This document shows positions 56,243 to 64,000 of a stretch of 64,000 bases of DNA, piece after piece (the stretch's first letter is position 1; the number at the start of each line of letters is the position of its first letter). Made by a program: the position numbers and the translations under genes. Under the pieces are notes generated by a model that searched no databases, had not been told where the DNA came from, and saw only the letters and a program-made list of their open reading frames with translations. The stretch spans positions 3,418,904-3,482,903 of the forward strand of contig NZ_KB455575.1 of the NCBI RefSeq assembly GCF_000341735.1, written 5' to 3'. This DNA comes from Methylotuvimicrobium buryatense 5G. Its GTDB lineage: Bacteria; Pseudomonadota; Gammaproteobacteria; Methylococcales; Methylomonadaceae.

Positions 56243-57250
56243 TCAGTTGAACAATTGTTTGGCTTGGTACTCGGCGACTGCCGAAGCCAAAATCCGGCTG
56301 CCTTCGATTACAAAAGTATTAAGATTCTCAGATTTATAAAATTTGCCCAGCTCCAACAATGTATTGGGCGTCAAAATGCTTAACCTCTCGGAGACGTCTA
56401 AATTTTCCAAATTGTTGTATGCCTGGGTATGTGACTTATTCCAACCCAGTTGTTTTGCTAAGTCGGCAATCTCCAGCTTCGCCAACGTCCTCAGGACATA
56501 ACAATGATGCCTAAACTGGCCTAACGTTTCGTATGTGTTGTATGGTGGTTCTTCTTCATATAGAAATGGTCCGGTAAATCCCCTTTTGGTTAATAGCCAT
56601 CGGTAGGCTTCATCGGCATCTACAACCGTTTTGTCCTCTTGGCGACCGGCAACTATCAAGCGATCAGGCCCTTTTGAGCTAACGGCATTTCTAACGGTTT
56701 TAATTCCTACCCCGGCTAGCAAGGCAATCTCGTCTAATGTTAAATCAAGGCGTTCTAGGAGATTCCATCTTGCGCGTGCAGCTTCGGTAATCGTAAATAA
56801 TGTTTCTAAAATAGGATCATCTTTACCACCTAGCATCGTAACCCCATCATCCTTAAACGATAATCTAGGTCGTGAACCAAATACATTTTGAAATGTACCT
56901 AACTCTAATAATGCATCAGATATCCAAGCTTCTAAATTATTATTACCATTGATGCTATCAACTCCATCCCACACACCTGTCTGTGCAAAATTAAAAATTT
57001 CTTGAATTCGTATTACAAAAACTGAATTTTCTAAATCGCTTTTTTCAATATAAGATTCGAGTGCTTCCGTCGAGCCGTCATAGTTAATATCCCCACCCTC
57101 ATAGCTTTCTTCATCGATTTTCAACAATCTGGCGCCGGCTTTTTCATCAAAGAAACAATCAGTCCACATGGCGATAATTCCAAGAAATTCCATCGCGGCT
57201 TTTTTGGCGTCTTCTTTTGTGAGTTTTGAAAGTGTTATCATACTGCCCAC
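56243..57250 (-). CDS. Hypothetical protein with helix-turn-helix-like segments
   Basis: 335 residues (ATG 57250 or 57241, MITLSKLTKEDAKKAAMEFL). A central segment (LTLDEIALLAGVGIKTVRNA) reads like a helix-turn-helix, and a second (EIADLAKQLGWNKSHTQAYN) lies near the C-terminus. The N-terminal half is acidic and unrecognised. First gene of the four-gene minus-strand cassette, so it may regulate it or be its sensor. I know no named family for it. Confidence 0.6.
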   Translation of the reverse strand: MGSMITLSKLTKEDAKKAAMEFLGIIAMWTDCFFDEKAGARLLKIDEESYEGGDINYDGSTEALESYIEKSDLENSVFVIRIQEIFNFAQTGVWDGVDSINGNNNLEAWISDALLELGTFQNVFGSRPRLSFKDDGVTMLGGKDDPILETLFTITEAARARWNLLERLDLTLDEIALLAGVGIKTVRNAVSSKGPDRLIVAGRQEDKTVVDADEAYRWLLTKRGFTGPFLYEEEPPYNTYETLGQFRHHCYVLRTLAKLEIADLAKQLGWNKSHTQAYNNLENLDVSERLSILTPNTLLELGKFYKSENLNTFVIEGSRILASAVAEYQAKQLFN

Positions 57251-57373
57251 TTAGTTGGTTTGGGAGTCATTTATTCCCGACGATTAAGAGTATACATGTC
57301 CTTTGTGAATTATTCAAGGAATTTAGGAGGCATTTTTTCCTTTTTTAAAAAGGGGCATTAGATGGAGCCGGAG

Positions 57374-57554
57374 AAAAGGGGTCAGAAAAGGGGTCCAGAA
57401 AAGGGGTCAGGTTACATTCTTGTGCTATTATTTAGTTAGTCCTTTAAACACACCAAAGCCATGCCTCGTCTCCCGCGCCTCGACTTGCCGAATGTCCCGC
57501 AGCACATTGTGCAACGCCATCATAAAAGGGGACGCATAAAAGGGGTCAGGTTAC
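57374..57554 (+). mobile_element. Truncated RAYT element with REP-type repeats
   Basis: Three AAAAGGGGTC-type units stand in a row (57374, 57386, 57399). The stretch 57399-57517 then matches 58129-58247 almost base for base, including the first codons of the transposase (MPRLPRLDLPNVPQHIVQR). The match stops abruptly and two more AAAAGGGG units follow (57524, 57538). It is a decayed copy; a new frame running on to 57646 is fortuitous. 57555-57703 shows no gene. Confidence 0.8.
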
Positions 57555-57703
57555 TTTTTGGGGTCATAGGAGGCCTGGACGTTCGGGGGATCGGCAATAT
57601 CGTGGTCGATTTGTTTAAAGGTTTGCATAATCGATTGACTTTATAAAACAGCCTGACCAGCATTAACGCCGGAAAACACGCTGCGGCCCATGCTGCAGTA
57701 TTA

Positions 57704-57985
57704 TCATGCCGCTTCTCGCACCCGCATCTCGATATGTAAACCGGCTGATGCGGCCATATTGACTAGGGCATCTAGACCAAACAAATTAATCTTGCCGCGC
57801 ATAAGATCAGAGATACGCGGTTGGGTAACGCCGAACAATTTTGCGGCCTGCGCTTGATTTAATCCGGCGCGGGTAATGTGATCTATTAAAATCTTCATTA
57901 GAGTCGAACGAAGTTTCATGTTTTCGGCTTCCTCAGGCGTGTCTTCGATAGCATCCCACACACTGGAAAATTGCTCGTTATTCAT
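57704..57985 (-). CDS. HigA-like XRE-family antitoxin
   Basis: 93 residues with a helix-turn-helix (LNQAQAAKLFGVTQPRISDL) and the ending LVNMAASAGLHIEMRV common in antitoxins that pair with Gp49/HigB-type toxins. Its ATG overlaps the TAA of the toxin remnant upstream (TAATG). With the toxin truncated it should be an orphan antitoxin or simple DNA-binding protein. Confidence 0.85.
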   Translation of the reverse strand: MNNEQFSSVWDAIEDTPEEAENMKLRSTLMKILIDHITRAGLNQAQAAKLFGVTQPRISDLMRGKINLFGLDALVNMAASAGLHIEMRVREAA

Positions 57986-58128
57986 TAGGTTAACTCCTTT
58001 AGTAAATCACGATAGCGTTTGGCGGCTAAATTAATATCTGCCTGATTGGTTTTCTGGGCCTTTTTCTGAAAACAGTGCACCATATAGACAGCGTTGGCAA
58101 ATTTGGCGACATAGAGCACGCGAAAGAG
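57985..58128 (-). pseudogene. HigB/Gp49-like toxin, C-terminal fragment
   Basis: The minus strand encodes FRVLYVAKFANAVYMVHCFQ, KKAQKTNQADINLAAKRYRD and LLKELT before TAA. This is the C-terminal half of a RelE/HigB (Gp49-like) toxin. The frame ends exactly where the RAYT element begins (58129). No N-terminal half is found on the far side of the element, so sequence was lost as well as interrupted. Confidence 0.82.
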
Positions 58129-58908
58129 AAAAGGGGTCAGGTTACATTATTGTGCTATTATTTCGTTAGTCCTTTAAACATACCAAAGCCATGCCTCGTC
58201 TCCCGCGCCTCGACTTGCCTAATATCCCGCAGCACATTGTGCAACGCGGCAATAATCGCCAACCCATTTTCTTTGATGAAAATGATTATTCGATCTATCT
58301 CGAATATCTGTGTGAAGCCTTGGCGAAGAACTATTGCAAGCTTTACGCTTTCGTTCAGATGACGAATCATGTTCATTTGTTGTCAGTGAGCGAGGCTCCG
58401 GGCGGGATTTCCGGTTTGATGCAATCGGTCGGTCGGCGGTATGTCCGTTACATCAATAAGACCTACCAGCGCACCGGAACGCTCTTCGAAGGGCGTTTCA
58501 AATCGAGTTTGATCGACAGCGAGCGTTACTTGTTGACCTGCATGCGTTATATTGAATTGAATCCGGTCCGGGCCGGCATGGTGGACTATCCATGGGATTA
58601 CCGGTGGTCCAGTTGCCGGCATCATGTGACCGGAAGCGGCATGGAATGGTTGGAGGAGCCGCCGGAATATCGCCTTTTGGCTGCGAAACCCAAGGCCCGA
58701 GCAATGTCCTACCGCGAACTCTGCAAGCAAGCCTTGGCCGACAATGACATTAGAGCGATACGCGCGCACTTGAACAAAGACTGCGCGCTCGGTTCGGACA
58801 AGTTTCAGCATGAAATCGAGGCTGTTTTGGGTCGACGCGTCAAAATTGCGCCGCAAGGTCGCCCCAAAAAAGCAAGAGATGGCAATAAAAAGTAACCTGA
58901 CCCCTTTT
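58129..58908 (+). mobile_element. RAYT (REP-associated transposase) element
   Basis: Bounded by AAAAGGGGTCAGGTTAC at the left and its exact inverse GTAACCTGACCCCTTTT at the right (58892-58908), 17-bp perfect inverted ends, with one transposase gene between. It starts where the HigB-like gene is cut and ends 4 nt before the start codon of the SMC-like gene. Confidence 0.85.
58191..58895 (+). CDS. REP-associated Y1 transposase (TnpREP/RAYT)
   Basis: 234 residues of the IS200-like single-Tyr family. The metal-binding HUH motif is H60-V-H62 (MTNHVHLLSV). YINKTYQRTGTLFEGRFKSS and the RYIELNPVRAGMV stretch that contains or adjoins the catalytic Tyr are intact. RAYTs nick and join single-stranded REP hairpins. 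The stop codon lies within the right terminal repeat. Confidence 0.92.
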   Translation: MPRLPRLDLPNIPQHIVQRGNNRQPIFFDENDYSIYLEYLCEALAKNYCKLYAFVQMTNHVHLLSVSEAPGGISGLMQSVGRRYVRYINKTYQRTGTLFEGRFKSSLIDSERYLLTCMRYIELNPVRAGMVDYPWDYRWSSCRHHVTGSGMEWLEEPPEYRLLAAKPKARAMSYRELCKQALADNDIRAIRAHLNKDCALGSDKFQHEIEAVLGRRVKIAPQGRPKKARDGNKK

Positions 58909-58912
58909 AGAG

Positions 58913-61900
58913 ATGTCTGATAGTTTTCGACTGCAAAAAATTATTCTGATCGACAGCTTTTGGCCCGGCAAGTCCGTTTTGCTGAAGCTGGATGGTCACA
59001 CCAATCTGAGCGGCACGAACGGCGCCGGCAAGACTACATTTCTGCGTTTGATGCAGTTGTTCTGGGGCGAGCGGCCGAGCAATATCGTCGGCGGCAGTGG
59101 CAGTAAGAAAGGGTTTCTGGATTATTACCTGCCGCGCGGCAGCAGTTGTCTGGTCTACGAGTATCAACGTCCGCACGGTCAGGTCTGTCATGTCATGGTG
59201 CAGAGCGACGGGCGCGGTGCCAAATACAAGTTCATCGACGCCCCTTATCGGCAGGATTTTTATATCGGCGAGAACGGTCTGCCGCGCGACAGCCACAGCA
59301 TCGAACGCCTCTACAAGACGCTGAACGCCGAGGCTTCCCGTTTCGTCGCGGTCGACGATTATTGCAGCATCATCCAGTGCCATCAGGTCAGTAGCGGCAA
59401 GCGCTGGTTGCGTCCGCTGCAACAACGCTTTGCGATGGGTTTCGCGCCGATGACGCATATCGAGAAGGTCATCGGTTCGGTCATCGAAAAAATCGGCGAT
59501 TTCGACGTGATCAAACAAATGCTGATCGATATCTCGCGCAACAAACTCAGCCAGACCTTCCTGCAGAACGAAGACGATCAGCAGCCCTTTCAACTGAACA
59601 AACAGCACATTGACGCGTGGTTGTCCGACTTGACTGCAGCGAGGGAAATCGAGGCCAAGCGCGGCGATTTCGACGAATTGTTGCAGACGATAGGCGAGTA
59701 CAAGGAAACGCTCAAGACCCTATCGCATATTCACGCGCTCGCGCTCGACAGTCATAAAACCGGCCTGAAGGAAAAAGACGCGCTCGAACAAAGCCTGAGC
59801 GAACTTAACGAACAGCGCGACCGATTGCAGCAGGAACACGATAGCCAGTTGGATCCGAAAACCGACACGCTGATCGAATGTAACGAGCGGCTGAAAGAAC
59901 TGAATTATCAGATCGACGCGCTCGAAACGCAGAAACTCGAATATGAACGGCAGGATGCCGAAAGCTTTGCGTTCAGAGCTTCGCTACTCGAACAGCATGT
60001 CGAAAGACAGGTGAAAATCAAGGGCGAGATCGAAGCGCTGGAAAGCAAGACTCAGGAAATCAAGGCTTACTACGAGAAACAACTCGACGAATTACGGCAC
60101 ACTCACGACAGCCAGACCCAGACTTTCGAGAGGCAATGCGCAGAAGCGCAGTTCGCACAAGAGAAGAGCCTGCGCGAGACCGATGAGGCGTTTCAGCAAC
60201 GCAAGGAAGAATTGCGGCAGGCAAAGGAAAGCCGGTTGCACCCGGTCAAGGAGCAAAAATCACAATGGCTGACCGAATTCGAAGTCGAAAAGAGCCGATT
60301 GAGGAATCCGCCGATTCCGGAAGCTTTGGCCGAACAGCAAGTCAAAAACCGGCAGGCGCTCGAAGCGGCCGTCAAGGAAAACCGGCTCGCCTATCAGGCA
60401 CGGCATGACGCGCAAAATGACTACCAGAGCAAGCTCGATCAATTCCGGCAGATCGAACAAAAGCTCAAGGACAAAAATACCGAACTCAGAAATCTGCGCG
60501 AGCGCCATGCGCAGTGCCTGAAACGCCTGAGACCGGAACCCGGCACGCTGCAGCATTATCTCGACAATGAAGTCGAAGGCTGGCAAAACACCATCGGCCG
60601 CGTGATCGCGCCGGAACTGCTCGATCATAGCGGCCTCGATCCGCAGTGGAATGAAAACGGCGGCGACGACTTCTACGGACTGCGGATTGCGCTCGACACA
60701 TTGGCCGAACGAAGCTATTTGACCGCCGACAAATTGCGTCTGGAGCAGGAAGAAAAAAATCTGTTCGACAACCTGAACGCGCTCGGCGTCGAAAGCGAAG
60801 GTCTCGATGCGAGTCTGAATGCCGCGAACACGCAACGCGAGCAGGCCAAGGCCGAGCTCGACAAGGTGCAGCAACGGATCAAGCGCGTCGAAAAGAACGA
60901 AGCGCATCTGCAAGACGAGGCGAATGCGCTGGCGGACCGGATCAAGGTCGAAACCGAAAAAGCGCGCCGCGACATCGAATTGAACATGCAGCGCTTGTCT
61001 TCCGACATCGAAGGCAGTAATAAAACCATCGCCGCGATTGAGGCGGAACACGAACAGGCGATGCATGCATTGCATGACGAACATCTGGGCCGGAAAGGCG
61101 TCATCGAGTCGGACGGCCAACGTCTGATTGCGACGATCAGAGAACAAATCGCCGCCGATACCGAACGCTTCGAACAGGAGAAACGCCGCATACAGCAGCA
61201 ACTGAACAGCGAGTTGAAAGACAGCGGCGCCGACGACACGATCGTGAAATTGTCGGAACAGCTCCATGAGGCGAAGCGTCTTGAAAAAGAAGCGATAGAC
61301 TTCCAGCGCAAGCATGAAGAATACCAGACGTGGTTGCAGCAACGCTGGCAGGAACATCCCGAACTGTGTCGTCGGCGCGGCGATTGCGAGAGTAAAAGCC
61401 GGCAGCTGAACGATGCGATCGAGCAGCTCAAGCAGGAGTTCAAGCGCCGCCGGGCGCAGCTGAATCAACAGATCGCTGCACAACAGGATCAATTGAAAAA
61501 GCGTCTCGGTTTGTTGAATCAACTGGAGCGATGCATGGAGCTGTTGAAAAGCAGTCCGCCGACCTATGCGGAAGAGCTGCATGCATACGCGGCCGACACG
61601 CTGCCGCGTCTAACCCAGGAGACGGTCAAGGATCGCAAGCGTCAGGAGCATGCGATCCACAGCGGCAAGCAGATTCTCGTGCAATTGTTCGGCAAACATC
61701 ACCGCAGCCAGTTGGCCGAAGCCTGGCAACAGGCGCTGGCCGCGCCGGGGAATAGCGGGCCGTTTTTTCAGAACGAGGCCTTGGAGATCGAACAGCCGTT
61801 GATCGATGTGCTGCAAATGGTCGAACACGTCAGGCAAGCCACTGCGCAACAGATCGAACTGCATGCGACCGGTGTCAATGCCTTTTATCAGCATCTCTAC

Positions 61901-62587
61901 AACTTCGACCGCGCGATCAAGCACACCGGCTCGGAGCTGTCCAAATACATCAGCGAAGAACAGTATTTCGTAGCGCTGGGCGAGATCACCGTCAACGTCC
62001 GCTCGAAGATGAGCGATCTGGAATATTGGCAGGCGCTGAAAAAATTCGGCGACAATTACAGTCAATACCGCGACAACGCCAAATTGATCGGCCATCGGGA
62101 CATCCCCGACGAGCTGATTCAGGCAATGAACGAGCTGACCGCGCTGCTGCCATCGTCAGGTTTCAAGATCAAGCATTTGTCGCTGTTCGACATCGAGTTC
62201 AGCATCTACGAGAACGGCCAGCTCAAGCACGCCCGTAACGCGAAGGAGCTGAAGGACGTCAGTTCCACCGGACTGTCCTATCTGGCCTTGATCACGTTTT
62301 TCACCGGCGTGACGGCGATGCTGCGCAAGCAGAATCCGACTGTCGTCTGTTGGCCGATCGATGAGCTGGGCGATTTGGCGCCCGAGAACATCGAGGCGAT
62401 GATGAATCTGCTCGCGAAACAGAACATACAGATTCTATCGGCGACGCCGACTGCCGACCGGCATGTGCTCGCCCTGTTCAGCCGGCGCTATCTGCTGAAC
62501 AAGCAGAGACTGCATGAGGTCGAACTACCGGCCAGCAAGCTCGATCAGTTGTTGAATGCGATGCAACGGGAGAACGCCGATGTTTAA
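58913..62587 (+). CDS. SMC/MukB-like ATPase of a Mks/Wadjet-type condensin
   Basis: 1224 residues. The N-terminal ATPase lobe has Walker A GTNGAGKTT at 34-42. Coiled coil runs from about 230 to 540, a hinge-like region lies around 550-625 (VEGWQNTIGRVIAPELLDHS), and coiled coil returns to about 1000. The C-terminal lobe has signature SSTGLSYLALITF and Walker B VVCWPIDELGDL (D1150-E1151). This layout is that of MukB/MksB/JetC proteins, which extrude DNA loops; in Wadjet they license plasmid cutting. The start is 4 nt after a RAYT element with no good ribosome-binding site. The next two genes fit E- and F-type partners. Confidence 0.85.
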   Translation: MSDSFRLQKIILIDSFWPGKSVLLKLDGHTNLSGTNGAGKTTFLRLMQLFWGERPSNIVGGSGSKKGFLDYYLPRGSSCLVYEYQRPHGQVCHVMVQSDGRGAKYKFIDAPYRQDFYIGENGLPRDSHSIERLYKTLNAEASRFVAVDDYCSIIQCHQVSSGKRWLRPLQQRFAMGFAPMTHIEKVIGSVIEKIGDFDVIKQMLIDISRNKLSQTFLQNEDDQQPFQLNKQHIDAWLSDLTAAREIEAKRGDFDELLQTIGEYKETLKTLSHIHALALDSHKTGLKEKDALEQSLSELNEQRDRLQQEHDSQLDPKTDTLIECNERLKELNYQIDALETQKLEYERQDAESFAFRASLLEQHVERQVKIKGEIEALESKTQEIKAYYEKQLDELRHTHDSQTQTFERQCAEAQFAQEKSLRETDEAFQQRKEELRQAKESRLHPVKEQKSQWLTEFEVEKSRLRNPPIPEALAEQQVKNRQALEAAVKENRLAYQARHDAQNDYQSKLDQFRQIEQKLKDKNTELRNLRERHAQCLKRLRPEPGTLQHYLDNEVEGWQNTIGRVIAPELLDHSGLDPQWNENGGDDFYGLRIALDTLAERSYLTADKLRLEQEEKNLFDNLNALGVESEGLDASLNAANTQREQAKAELDKVQQRIKRVEKNEAHLQDEANALADRIKVETEKARRDIELNMQRLSSDIEGSNKTIAAIEAEHEQAMHALHDEHLGRKGVIESDGQRLIATIREQIAADTERFEQEKRRIQQQLNSELKDSGADDTIVKLSEQLHEAKRLEKEAIDFQRKHEEYQTWLQQRWQEHPELCRRRGDCESKSRQLNDAIEQLKQEFKRRRAQLNQQIAAQQDQLKKRLGLLNQLERCMELLKSSPPTYAEELHAYAADTLPRLTQETVKDRKRQEHAIHSGKQILVQLFGKHHRSQLAEAWQQALAAPGNSGPFFQNEALEIEQPLIDVLQMVEHVRQATAQQIELHATGVNAFYQHLYNFDRAIKHTGSELSKYISEEQYFVALGEITVNVRSKMSDLEYWQALKKFGDNYSQYRDNAKLIGHRDIPDELIQAMNELTALLPSSGFKIKHLSLFDIEFSIYENGQLKHARNAKELKDVSSTGLSYLALITFFTGVTAMLRKQNPTVVCWPIDELGDLAPENIEAMMNLLAKQNIQILSATPTADRHVLALFSRRYLLNKQRLHEVELPASKLDQLLNAMQRENADV

Positions 62588-63212
62588 GCAGGTCGCCGAA
62601 GCGCTGTTGAGCGGTCATTTCATTTGCCCGACCGCCTATCCCGATGCCTACGATTATTTGTCGCAGCCGGCCAATGCGGACAAGATCGACGCGTTCCTTA
62701 AACCGTTGGACAGAACCTTGTTGTCGTTGGACGGCGAGGTCTATTATGCCGCCTACACGGTCGTCGACGACAGCAACCGCGGCCCCATCCGCGAAGCCTT
62801 CGCCGAAGTCCGTTCGCAATTGCGCCCGGTCGTCGAATGGATGGACATGGTCATGACCGCGCTCGGGCAGGACATGCCGATACGGGCGCGCGACGAAATT
62901 CGTATGACGCAGCTTTTGAACGCGATTGAGCACGAGCCGTCGCTGTCCGAGCAATTGAACCGGCTGACCCAATTGACGCTGTTCAAGACCAGCAAGACTG
63001 CGATCTCCGAACAGTTGTCGTGGGTCTTGCAAAAACTGGAGCAGAGCGGCTATCTGGTCAAGCCGAATCCGCAGGGCTCGCTTTATCTTGCGACCGGCAA
63101 GATCGATTATCTGCACCGCATCATCGCGTTTCTGAACGACGCCGAGGCGTTGGAGTTGGACAAGCACGCGGCCAATGCCGAAGATGTCGAGCAGCAGGAA
63201 TTGTTTCTATGA
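62580..63212 (+). CDS. MksE/JetB-like condensin subunit
   Basis: 210 residues from ATG 62580 (MFKQVAEALLSGHFICPTAY), which overlaps the SMC gene's end by 8 bases. An upstream in-frame ATG at 62556 would extend into that gene. The protein is helical with winged-helix character (LSEQLNRLTQLTLFKTSKTA, then VLQKLEQSGYLVKP and LYLATGKIDYL), as in MukE/MksE/JetB proteins that bind the kleisin. Assignment rests on position, size and fold pattern more than on a signature motif. Confidence 0.65.
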   Translation: MFKQVAEALLSGHFICPTAYPDAYDYLSQPANADKIDAFLKPLDRTLLSLDGEVYYAAYTVVDDSNRGPIREAFAEVRSQLRPVVEWMDMVMTALGQDMPIRARDEIRMTQLLNAIEHEPSLSEQLNRLTQLTLFKTSKTAISEQLSWVLQKLEQSGYLVKPNPQGSLYLATGKIDYLHRIIAFLNDAEALELDKHAANAEDVEQQELFL

Positions 63213-64000
63213 GTTTCGACCGAGAACAGATCGCCGGCTTGATCCGCAAGCTGGCCGGCGCCGACCGGTTACTGGCGCAGACCTATATCGACGGAACGGT
63301 CTTCGTCGACGACGACAACCGCACCGCGATCGACAGTCTGAAAAAGGCCGGTATCTTACGTACCGCCGACGTCAGCGACGAATACCGCCTGACCGGCGAC
63401 GTCAAACGCCTGATCGATCGCTTGCTGCTGCGCAATCAGCGCTACCAGCAGGCGATCGATCTGGGCAAGATGATATTGACCGTCGAAGAAGACATCGAGG
63501 ACTATCGGCGCGCGCTCGAGCGAAACGAACAGGACGAGGCGCGCTATCATCTGGAACAGATCGACGACACGCTATACGAGGCGATCGAATCGCTGGAAAC
63601 GAGCCTATCCGTCATGTTCGCGGCGATCACGAGCCAGTTCGGCTTCGTCTCGTCGCTGAACAGTAAGATCCGGCAAAACCGGCGCGCGTTGGCTTATGCG
63701 CAGCGCCTGGTGCAGGAACTCAACCAAGTCGACTTGAACGATTGCTACGACTGGCTAAGCTGGGCAGCGATTCCGCCCGAGCTGAGCCGCAAGATCATCC
63801 GTTTCATCGATCAATACAAGAGCATTGTCGAGCGGCTGACCAGCATCGTCGCCCGCATGAAGACCTTGCTGTTCACGCTGCGGCTGCAGGAACAGACCGC
63901 GAACCGAACCCGCGCGATGGCTCAATTTCTGAGGCAGCATCCGGAATGGGAACCGTTGGATTGGAGCATCGAGGCGGCCGCTCCGGAACTGCTTAGACGC
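63209..64000 (+). CDS. MksF/JetA-like kleisin candidate (partial, runs off the window)
   Basis: An open frame from ATG 63209, overlapping the previous stop as ATGA, stays open for 264 codons to the right edge. The N-terminus (MSFDREQIAGLIRKLAGADR, AIDSLKKAGILRTAD) looks like a winged helix. A long helical middle (YHLEQIDDTLYEAIESLETS, then VMFAAITSQFGFVSSLNSKI) follows. Size and place after the E-like gene suggest the F/kleisin subunit. A fourth, nuclease gene (JetD/MksG) would be outside the window. Confidence 0.65.
   Translation, partial: MSFDREQIAGLIRKLAGADRLLAQTYIDGTVFVDDDNRTAIDSLKKAGILRTADVSDEYRLTGDVKRLIDRLLLRNQRYQQAIDLGKMILTVEEDIEDYRRALERNEQDEARYHLEQIDDTLYEAIESLETSLSVMFAAITSQFGFVSSLNSKIRQNRRALAYAQRLVQELNQVDLNDCYDWLSWAAIPPELSRKIIRFIDQYKSIVERLTSIVARMKTLLFTLRLQEQTANRTRAMAQFLRQHPEWEPLDWSIEAAAPELLRR

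Noticed and set aside
57374-57554. A CRISPR-like run of AAAAGGGGTC units
   Set aside because: The units are irregularly spaced, with gaps from 0 to over 100 bases and no uniform spacers; they are RAYT terminal repeats.
57461-57646. A 61-residue gene
   Set aside because: It is the first 19 codons of a RAYT transposase fused by chance to unrelated DNA after the duplicated segment stops.
60260-61582. A 440-codon open frame on the minus strand
   Set aside because: It is antisense to the coiled-coil part of the SMC-like gene; the GC-rich Glu/Gln/Arg codons there give long Leu/Phe-rich antisense frames with no family similarity.
62478-63167. A 229-codon minus-strand frame, and a similar one at 58907-59608
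   Set aside because: Both are antisense shadows of the condensin-like genes, which have clear motifs and overlapping starts.

Overview
The window looks like a chromosomal segment of a Gram-negative gammaproteobacterium. Evidence is hflK-hflC-ftsH, a five-gene DUF3450/ExbB/ExbB/ExbD/TonB operon, metG with a C-terminal tRNA-binding domain, and proteobacterial REP/RAYT sequences. A methanotroph of the Methylococcales would fit (zwf, rpe and glycogen phosphorylase scattered as single units among many small repeats), but no methane or methanol oxidation gene is in the window, so that placement is inference.

Layout. 1-10.9 kb: end of a thioredoxin-family gene, zwf, pcp, a four-gene peptide-type ABC importer with a double ATPase, and a PfkB sugar kinase. 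11.3-15.6 kb: an ABC ATPase, FtsX-type permease and HlyD-type adaptor forming an export operon. 16-26 kb: metG, a TIGR01777 epimerase, a small membrane protein, ftsH-hflC-hflK and an alternative sigma-70 factor, divergent from a MerR/B12-binding regulator of the CarH/LitR light-sensor type. 27-33.6 kb: mgtE, glgP, rpe and a PepSY protein. 33.8-37.5 kb: the TonB-energising operon. 37.9-41.3 kb: a small membrane protein, a 2-oxoglutarate/Fe(II) oxygenase and an unknown protein.

41.7-64 kb is a defence and mobile-DNA island. A type I restriction-modification system has hsdM-hsdS and hsdR separated by hicAB and a vapBC pair whose toxin gene is broken by a repeat. Then come an intact IS4-family element with direct repeats, a DUF262/HNH cassette with two unknown genes, an orphan HigA-like antitoxin whose toxin is cut by a RAYT element, and a condensin-like (Mks/Wadjet-type) operon that runs off the window in SMC - E-like - F-like order.

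The most unusual general feature is the intergenic DNA. At least five families of small non-coding inverted-repeat elements fill almost every long gap. Some carry other elements nested inside them with target duplications, some lie on start codons (pcp, the ABC ATPase at 11.3 kb, exbD), and one splits vapC. I saw no rRNA, tRNA, CRISPR array or recognisable riboswitch.
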